Source: Armillaria gallica (taxonomy: Eukaryota > Basidiomycota > Agaricomycetes > Agaricales > Physalacriaceae). From it: a DNA stretch of 64,000 bases. Location of the stretch: contig JBANDB010000013.1 in the NCBI GenBank assembly GCA_037576215.1, positions 1,922,001 through 1,986,000 of the forward strand, read 5' to 3'. Position numbers and translations under genes: made by a program. Positions 56,574 to 64,000 of the stretch are shown here, one piece after another (position 1 is the stretch's first letter; each line of letters begins with the position of its first letter). Under the pieces are notes generated by a model. The model was not told where the DNA came from. It saw nothing but the letters and a program-made list of their open reading frames with translations, and did no database searches.

Positions 56574-57624
56574 TAAGGCATAGCATGGATGCATCTGGAT
56601 CTGTCCTGCAGATATCAGTGTACCTGATAGGTGATATCCGCATCCGTGGCATCTGCACCACAGATATCTGTCTGTTTTAGTCAAAAACTCGATCTGAACA
56701 TATCTTGATGGGTTTTGACCCGTTTCTTCTAAGATTTTAAACTTGAGTTCTACTCTATAAGGTGTCTTTGAACGCTGTCTTCGATCACTTGAGAGTGTCC
56801 AAACTGCAAGGCATAAAAATCAGATAGAAATGCAGTATTTATTCCACTTATGTTTAGGCATACATGTTCAGGGCCAGCTTAAATAGCCAGACAAGGCTAT
56901 CATTGTATTTTTCAACATTCAAAACAATAGCAGACATATATTTTGGGGCATCCATCAACAAATCAGGGCCAGAAAGAGGAATACAACTTGTAAATAAAAT
57001 CAATAAAATCTCCGAATGCTTCCTGCAGACCTAGATGACTCCCAATAAAAAATCGGATGGCAGAATCGAATTCCTCGACCTTGAAAACACTAGGACGCAC
57101 CGGAAAACTAAATCTCGTGGTCAAAATGAGTGGTGGAAAAAGAAAGTGATCTTTAACAGAGAGTCAATAAAATCTCCGATCACTTCCCACAGGCCTGGGT
57201 GGCCTCTGATAGCAGATCGGACGGTGAATTCGAAATCCTTGCCTCAAAAACATAAGAACGCCTTTGCCACACTAGTTCTACTATCAAAATGATGACTGGA
57301 AAGATAAAGTGAACTTTGACACAAAATTAAGAAAATCTCTGTTTGCTTACCATGGACCAGGGTGGCCTCCGATTGTAAATCCGATGCTAGATTCGAAATC
57401 CCCGACCTCGAAAACCCTAGGAGGCCTATTTCACACATGGGGAATGATACAGAGAGAGAAATAAATAGAACATCTGCGGATATTCAAGGTTGCTAAAGTC
57501 ATATCCACATCTGGCAGATCCGGATGCCACAGATCCGGATATCCGGGCACAGCCACATCCGCAGGTATTTTTTCAGATATCTGTTCGGATATCTGCAGAT
57601 CATCCACATCCATGCTATGCCTTA
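56574..57624. mobile_element. Non-autonomous hAT-like element, 1051 bp
   Basis: Ends are TAAGGCATAGCATGGATG and its exact inverse. The first five bases fit the hAT terminal rule YARNG, and an 8-bp duplication flanks it. Both subterminal regions (56590-56690 and 57475-57605) are crowded with GGATATCCG, AGATATC and GGATCTG words, as expected for transposase-binding motifs. No transposase. The centre has three diverged units (about 57020, 57165 and 57335) of roughly 125-160 bp, each ending in a CTCGACCTTGAAAAC-like phrase also found in the palindromic element. Confidence 0.8.
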
Positions 57625-57960
57625 GACACTGTTGTCCTGGACAGTCTGGAAATACGTGATTTTAGTCTTTCAGACACTTTCTGTAAGGGGAACTGTTCAC
57701 CAGCACTGCAAGCACACCAGACATTCTTGGTCTACAAGGTACAGATCAATCCAGAATAGGAGACAGCCAAAGTTACTTCTCAAGGGGCCTTGGGAGAGGC
57801 ATCTTGATTACTCAGACCATAAATATGTATAATAACATTGAATTATTATTTCATTGTCTATGACTTTTCTTTAGGTATTTTTTGGAGCACCCAGTGGCCC
57901 CAAGAATTTCAGTTTGTGCCAATGCTCCCAATACAAGTAGTGTAAGGCCCCAAAGGAGGA

Positions 57961-58765
57961 AGCAATGTGTACCTCCAATGACAACAGGTTGGAGGACAAC
58001 CCCCACCTCAACGTGAACAACGATGACGATGAATGCTCACCATGGTGCAAAAGGAAGCTGGAATCACCCCACCAACCCATCATGTCACACTGTGAGACCA
58101 GTGCCATTCACCGACACATGTGGAGGGTCATTGCTATCCAAAGTTTCAATACATCAAAGGACCTGATATTAGTGATTCTGCTACCGCGTGACATGACTAC
58201 AACTGTTATGGCAAATTGGACAATGGCAATAACATTGAGGAACTATTTTATTGTGATTGTGGGGGCTGTGTATGAAGATGACACCGGGAAGCACAGCAGG
58301 GTGTGAGGAAGTGTGATCAAATTGGGAATGAGCCATGAATGCACTCAGAATCATGGCAGTATGAAAAGTTACCCACCCATTACACTTATACTTACCTTCA
58401 AAAAGTTGTGTAATTGTTGTCAACAATTCTGTGTCCCCATTGTACGACTCTGTGATCATGTATTTACAAAGACAACAGCCCAATGAAAAGGTCAAGAACA
58501 TACACAGCATGATCATTCATGGACTTTGAGATCTGTATTATGTTGTAACTCTGTAAATACATATGAAGTTTACTCTCTCTCTTTACTCTGTACTTGTGCT
58601 CCCATCTTTCACCTGTCCTCATCCAAGAATGCCTCGACAAAGCTCATACAAGCCTGCTCAATATTTATGAAGGCCTTTTGGGATTGATTCATATCGGAAC
58701 CAGCTTGCCTAGCATCATCACTGTAGGATGGTAATTCATCAGCTTCTTGTTATTTTAAATGCAAC
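57961..58765. other. Unresolved, one plus-strand frame
   Basis: The plus-strand frame 57965-58306 (NNDDDECSPWCKRKLESPHQ, FIVIVGAVYEDDTGKHSRV) may be a further exon of the preceding gene. The remainder to 58765 shows nothing. Confidence 0.25.
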
Positions 58766-59393
58766 TCACATTTCAGGGAAGACGCCAGGGTGAAGACCAC
58801 TAGTCACCACCCAATAAAATGTTTGTTCCTTATGAGGACTCATTGAACTTGCAGGAATGACTTCAAAGTGTGAAGGTCTCACCATGTTATGGACTGTTTG
58901 TGCTACAGTGGAATCATAAGGGGAAGAAGAAGGGGGATGCAGGAGGGGTTGGTGTGGGCCAACACATTGTTCAAGCCACATGTCTTTCCAGCCTTTCTCT
59001 GCATCAGGGCATAATAAAGCTCAATAAAACGATGCACCACCAAACATGAGTACTGCTGTGGAAGTTGCATACCTGCCAAAATTGTCAGCTGGTTGCAAGA
59101 GCTTAAAAGCACATGTACCATCCCTGATGCACTCCACAAGTGTTACCATTGAGCACAATATAGTATTGATCGCCCAAGCCTGAATCCCCAGGTAACAAAC
59201 CCCTCTTAATATCATTTTTCACCTTGAGGTAAGGATCGTCCTCCTTGAACCCTGTGGGAATGACAGGTGGGGGACCTCCAAGACCATGGACACTGTTGAG
59301 CTCCTCCAATGTGAAGAATGGCTCAGAAAAATATTCATCTTCGTCATAGCTTGGTACAGTGAGGCCCATAGATGCTTCCGAAGAATCAGACAT
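58766..59393 (-). pseudogene. Tandem viroplasmin-like domain protein F
   Basis: From the ATG at 59393: an acidic N-terminus, DQYYIVLNGNTCGVHQGW (first viroplasmin-like motif, about 59110-59165), a linker through a stop/intron region, and TFYWVVTSGLHPGVFPEM (second motif, about 58768-58825). It aligns with gene E motif by motif, so E and F are diverged paralogs on the same strand 3 kb apart. The frame is interrupted between the two motifs. Confidence 0.45.
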
Positions 59394-60480
59394 GATAATG
59401 GGCAGGTCAGACTTGTCTTGACAATGTTCTCAGCCTTCTGTAGGAATATTGGGATTGGTATGCACCAGAATGTATGACTTGACCTCCTGAAGCGTGAACC
59501 ATGTCTCTGGGTTGAAGTGAATGAAGGTCTATCTCTGTCATGATGAAGTTTCAGGAAGGGAGCATGACCCATGGAGTCCTATATATACTGATTTCTGTAT
59601 CCCTGGGCACAGGGACTTCTAGTCTCGTACCCAGATCCTTGCTTTTCCTCTTTCTTCTGCTTTCAGGTGAACACTGCATATGGGGATGGAGGGGATGTAT
59701 TTCCATGCCACAAGTCTAGACCCCTTGGTTATGATCTCGGAAATTTGCTATTTATCTCCATGGAAACCTATAGACACCAAAAGCTGCCAAGCTCAACAGC
59801 TTTTAACAGTGGCTGTGCGGTATAATCAGACATAATGACACAGATCCAAGGAATCCTCTTGTCTAGTTTTCCATGCACATTGATAAAGTAGTTTGATGCT
59901 ATTTACATGACTGATATCAAATCAACTTTGTCAGAGATAAGCAGTGTTGTGCAGGTCGCATGACAGTTGCCAAAGTCACGACTGTTGTGAAGTCATCACT
60001 GTCACAGTCAGTAAATGACCACAGCTTTCCCCATGCTGCCATGACCTGCCCATGGACCGGAAGGTTGGCAAAACCATGACAAAGCAGTTGGTGTCAAGTT
60101 AGTTGAAAACGATGTCATATGTGGCTTCACAGCCACAGAGTCACGGTTGAGGTCATTTGCGTGACCAGCAACTGTTGCCCCGAAGTTTCAGAACCCACAA
60201 CCATAACTTCAGCCCAAGGTCAGGCAACTGCACAACACTGGAGATAAGACACTTAGCTGGTACATTAAATATTCTGGATTTACAGTTACATATAGTGTTG
60301 TCAGATGGCATACAATTACTGGCAGTGATGTCTATGCATCTGCTTGTGGATATGTCTTCCTGCTAAGTAGAGTCTGATTTGGCTTTGGGGTGTCTTGAAC
60401 ACTGGGAGTACCATTCAAATCAATACCTTTGGAGGGAAAAATTAATCCCATGGGTTGACCCTCCCACCTAAGTCTCCCTT
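59394..60480. other. No supported gene
   Basis: Short frames only, apart from the probable 5' region of gene F. The stretch at 59940-60150 repeats GTCACGAC/GTGACAG-type words without a clear unit. Confidence 0.3.
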
Positions 60481-61400
60481 TCAGCTCTGTGAGTTCCTTG
60501 AACCACTTCCCCTCTGTGGGCTATTTTCCCCCTGTGCCGAAGCCACTGTCCGGATGACTGACTTGATCCTGAATACCTCCACTGGTGGATTCTTCACAGT
60601 GCCGCAGCACTCAGGACAGGAATAAATGGGCCCGCTGGCAGCTGAACATATCTTAACCAATAATGCAAGAAGCTCTTGACGTTGCATATGGTCGTTAATT
60701 ACCATGTCTTGAATTCCCTCAGGCAGGAAGACGTGTTCCTCCCAGTGAAAATGTGGATGTACTTGACAGAAGTTTCTTTGAGTGATTTTAAACAAATCCT
60801 GAATGCATGATCAGCAGAAAACATGTCCACAGTCCGGAAACCTAATATCCTTCATAAGTGCATGTCTCTCACTAGCTACTATGGAGGGCATGTACATGAA
60901 GGGGGACCACATGTACGTTGTGCAGATACTGCATGTCATGTCCTCGTTTAGTTTGGATGGGTCCTTAATGAACTGGTAAGATTATAATCATGTGAAGACA
61001 GCTAGTACCCACCATTTGATGATGGCTCCTGTCTTTACAAAGTTCTTTTAATTCTTCTTCATAGTGTTGGATGTGCTTTTCTGCTTGGTCCTGAGCATTC
61101 CTGGCTGCCACTGTCTCCTATACCTGTATGAGCTAAAAAGTCTTTGCCTGATCTGCAGAAATATGCAACCTGCTTCAGTTTCTTCACCAGATTTTCTAAT
61201 CCCACTGTCGTCTTTGATTTTTTTCTCACTGGTGCCTCATCTTCATCTGGAGAGATTTCGATAATTTCTTCACCTGCATCACACTCATTGATCCTTTGTT
61301 TGTTACTACATTGTGACTGCATAGTTGTGTCATCTATAATCGCAACAATATCCAACCAATGCGTGTTTCGGTCCCTTGAAGATGGCCTCCTAGTGGCCAT
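60481..61400 (-). pseudogene. RING-finger protein with coiled coil, TGA in the RING
   Basis: Three exons. Exon 1 (61170-61400) starts MATRRPSSRDRNTHW and has an acidic/basic stretch (EIIEISPDEDEAPVRKKSK). The intron 61118-61169 (GTTGCA..TATAG) leads to exon 2 (61013-61117), ARNAQDQAEKHIQHYEEELK, a coiled coil. The intron 60973-61012 (GTGGGT..TACCAG) leads to exon 3: MTCSIC, FPDCGHVFC, TGA, SCIQDLFK, then YSCPECCGTV. This is a C-x2-C ... C-x-H-x2-C-x2-C ... C-x2-C RING of the E3 ubiquitin ligase type. The TGA stands between the fifth and sixth ligands of the CGHxFCxxC core, so the protein as written would end inside the RING. The assembly is by eye, but the intron borders keep the frame throughout. 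Confidence 0.65.
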
Positions 61401-62490
61401 GTTTTGTCCTGAGTACAATATACGGGATAAAGAGTATGGATACGAATGATACAATACAAGGGAGAAAAGTTTAGAGTGGGGGGGGGAATTAACTGTTGTC
61501 GATATTTCAATCTCTGACCAAATAACAATTCACATGATGACTCTATGTCATCACATGGCTTATGAATGCACTTTATTTATTACACCTTTGTTTGATTCCT
61601 TCTTCTGCTCCTCATGGATGTCCACTAGTGATATACAGACCAGGGGCAACATATCTTTCTGAAGGCCTCCCTTGCTCCCTGAAACTCATACATCCTCACC
61701 TTCTGTATCACAGGCATGACTATAAGCTAGAATGCATAGACAAGGCATTGGATGCGCTTCATGTCCTGTCTGTAATCAAGATGGGAGGAGAGGAGATCAG
61801 TTATGAGCCCTCCAGTATCCTGGTGTGAAGGATATGTAGGAGAGTATGTCGCATGATAACGAATGATATTTAAATCCTATGTCATAAAATGCTCCATTTA
61901 GAATATGAATGCAAAAGAATGTTTTTAATGCAACATAAATGTCTATATAATGATCCTAAATGTACTTAATGCTATTAACATAAATGTATGAAACACTTGT
62001 AGTCATGGTGAAGTGTTCAGGGTACCCAGGCACAGATACATTTGAAATGAGCATGCCAGTCTACCCTTCCATATGTAAGGCCATTGACGAGGCTGGTGAT
62101 GGGCACTCATGAAACTGAGCATGGCCTAGCGTGAACACACTAAAACACACACTCAACCCCACTAAACACACACACACAATCTCCTTAAGTGTGGAGGGGA
62201 GCAAGGGATTTTAATTCCAATTGCGCGCTGACAATATCTCAATTTATCTCAGCGAGCTCACTAGAACAATGCATGTAACAATGTATTTTTCTCAAGCTGT
62301 TCTCAAATTCTCAGTTTCCTCAGAGCTTTTACAAGAGAGCATGGTGAACCACGCAACCCTCAAGGCAAAGTATATTTCAATAGTTGGGACACATGGATAT
62401 GCAGATCTGCAAATTGACCAAGTTCAGTCAATGAGCTTGCTAAGTATGACCCACTGCTAGACCTAATCTGCGTGTGCCACCATCTTTCAC
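61401..62490. other. Intergenic stretch, no supported gene
   Basis: Contains an 8-G run (61480s), an inverted copy of the TGGAAGGGTAGACT junction phrase (about 62060-62075), and an ACACACAC-rich tract (62140-62180). No coding unit. Confidence 0.35.
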
Positions 62491-63868
62491 TGATGAGCCT
62501 AGACTTCCGTGGCAACGGCAACACCAACTTGGAATGAGCTTGGTTAATTAATGTAGTGGCATGGCAATCAAGGTGATCATGTGTGCGAGTGGTTCGGGGC
62601 ACCTCCATGCAGTAGAACAATTCCTCTATATGCAAGAATACACTGTGACTTTAAGTCTGCGAAGTAGTACTGCTTGGTAGTCGAGTACTAGATGCTAAGG
62701 CTATAAGCTGGTAGGGTTCTCTCGAAGTGAGAGGGAACGAAAACAGGTATGATGTGAATACCATGAATCCGTATGAGAAAATGTGCGGTGAGACTAGGAA
62801 ACATCTCTGGATGGTAATCTGAGTGAGGAGAACAATAGAAGGTAGACTAAATGGTCGGCAATAGTCTATGGGTGAGCAAGGTGATGAGAAAACAGCATGG
62901 GGACTGCAAGTGGTGAAATAAATGTGGAACGAGGTGCTGAGGGTGGACTGGCAAGAGAAAACATGGAACTACAAAAACTAGCAGTGATACTGGTCCTATA
63001 CAATGCGAGGGTGCTGAGTCAATGTCAAAACTGGTCTGGTACTGAAACAATCCTATCCTATGTCAAAACTAACCTTCAAGTCCACTTGAGGGACTGATAC
63101 TATATGAAAACTTGCTGAACTGATCCTAAGTCTGCTCTGAGACTACCCAAGTGGGCAACAATAACGATGGCGAACAAGAAACTGTAAAAACTCCAATGGT
63201 GTGAAAGTGAAATGATGACGGCCTATAAAAGATAACGGAGGTGAGGTATGGCACAGCAATCATGTATTGGCACAATATGAGCATGTACCAATAGTGTTAA
63301 GAGCAAAGAGTGAGTGTCAAAGAACTCTTCACAGTTAAAAACCGTGGAATAACTCTGGTGAGTTTATGAGTTGATGTGCAATTGAGAATATGCTGGGGTA
63401 AACAGTATATTGCTGTAGAACAGTAATAAACAAGGGTTATGAGCAATAGACTAGTGCATGACGATAATTGACAGTCTGGGGTCAACTAGAGATGAACTGC
63501 CCATGAACTGCAATAAACTAGCTAGCTTTTATACTACAAGTACGAATTTATAAATAGAGTAAGTAATGCGAGACTTAGTAAGGCTGTAAGGCCATGGCTT
63601 TGTAAAAATTGTAGGAAACATATGGTCCTTGGTCTTCTAAAGTAACAGCAACTCATCGACGTAGCTGTGTATGGATGCAAACTGTATGGTTTTGTTGAGC
63701 GATGAGTGGATCATTAGGTGCTGTTTAGCTGTGGATTATCAGGCTGCAGTGGTCATGCTGAAGAGTACACGTGAGGCAACATTTTCTCGAGGCCTTGGCA
63801 GAGTAACAGCCTTAGTAAACGCGGTCTGTAGTTGCTGTAGCTGTAATTGTCATAGCTGGGAGAGTACT
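62491..63868. mobile_element. R1 element, copy 3, truncated by an LTR
   Basis: Begins TGATGAGCCTAGACTTCC and matches the reverse complement of 40575-42205 along its length, for example TGAGCTTGGTTAATTAA, ATGCAGTAGAACAATTCCTC and GAAACATATGGTCCTTGG. It stops at GGGAGAGTAC, where an LTR starts at 63869; the remaining roughly 300 bp of R1 would lie beyond the window. Confidence 0.7.
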
Positions 63869-64000
63869 TGTAAGACCCGAACTCCAATCAAAAGGTGAAT
63901 TAGATCAGCTGTATCGCGTTCATACAGTCACCGTCTAGCCCTTTTGGATGATTGGCGCTCAAGACTCACTTTAGAAGCTCGACGGCAGAGTAAGGAGTGT
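63869..64000 (-). repeat. LTR related to E1, cut by the window end
   Basis: Starts TGTAAGACCCGAACTCCAAT like the E1 LTRs, with GCTGTATCGCG and CATACAGTCACCG shared, then diverges (GTCTAGCCCTTTTGGATGAT compared with GATTAGTCCTGAGATGAT in E1). It is a different member of the family inserted in R1. Confidence 0.7.

Larger units (their letters stand above)
56300..57960 (+). pseudogene. Unknown plus-strand gene interrupted by a hAT-like element
   Basis: Before the element: AVMEAKRMCGVFFFSDVDTV (ends 56573). After it: VLDSLEIRDFSLSDTFCKGN and ALQAHQTFLVYK (57633-57740). Joining over one GACACTGT copy keeps the frame, so a coding exon was hit. Earlier and later exons are uncertain. The outer limits given are approximate and the family is not recognised. 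Confidence 0.4.

Overview
The window is eukaryotic and almost certainly from an agaricomycete basidiomycete. Coding pieces are split by short GT..AG introns of about 40-60 nt. The mobile elements are fungal chromodomain Ty3/gypsy retrotransposons. The non-element genes belong to families I recognise from mushroom genomes: a transposon-type DDE integrase-like protein, a JmjC-like protein with a C48-like domain, an alpha-kinase-like protein, tandem viroplasmin-like domains, a RING protein and a Uma2-like PD-(D/E)XK protein. No housekeeping gene, rRNA or convincing functional tRNA was seen. This looks like an accessory, repeat-filled and decaying region.

Left flank (1-10.9 kb): LTR relics, a broken DDE integrase-like gene (4156-5330, minus), an alpha-kinase-like gene (6904-9150, plus) and the 3' half of a JmjC-like gene (9636-10908, minus).

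Centre (10914-42300): one nested retroelement cluster splits that JmjC-like gene with a perfect 5-bp duplication (CTGTG). Element E1 (LTRs 414 bp) was invaded by E2 (LTRs 386 bp, duplication GTGTT). E2's 3' LTR was invaded by a 3.05-kb near-perfect palindrome with a 9-bp duplication (GATAAGATA). E2's integrase was invaded by E3, an 8.7-kb element with 1.8-kb LTRs that carries only a Gag. E1's 5' LTR was invaded by a 1.6-kb TG..CA element (R1). Removing each insert restores LTR pairs of exactly 414 and 386 bp. E1, E2 and E3 all read on the minus strand.

Right flank (42301-64 kb): the 5' half of the split JmjC-like gene; a PD-(D/E)XK-like gene; an unknown gene carrying a TTA-flanked MITE; an intact-position paralog of the JmjC-like gene that continues in frame into a C48-like domain lacking its catalytic Cys; two viroplasmin-like genes; a 1.05-kb hAT-like element inside an unknown plus-strand gene; a RING gene with an in-frame TGA; and at the edge another R1 copy cut by an LTR related to E1.

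The strongest new signals are these. (1) Compensatory variation between the predicted transcript start and the primer-binding site of E1 and E2, which points to Tf1-like self-priming. (2) The tRNA-like-tipped palindrome. (3) Arrays of TFIIIC B-box-like units inside E3's LTRs, together with an intron-bearing, tandemly duplicated antisense gene in E3. (4) Recurrent CGA-to-TGA stops plus transition-only LTR divergence, which suggests cytosine methylation and deamination of the older elements. All family names come from reading the translations by eye; no database search was possible.
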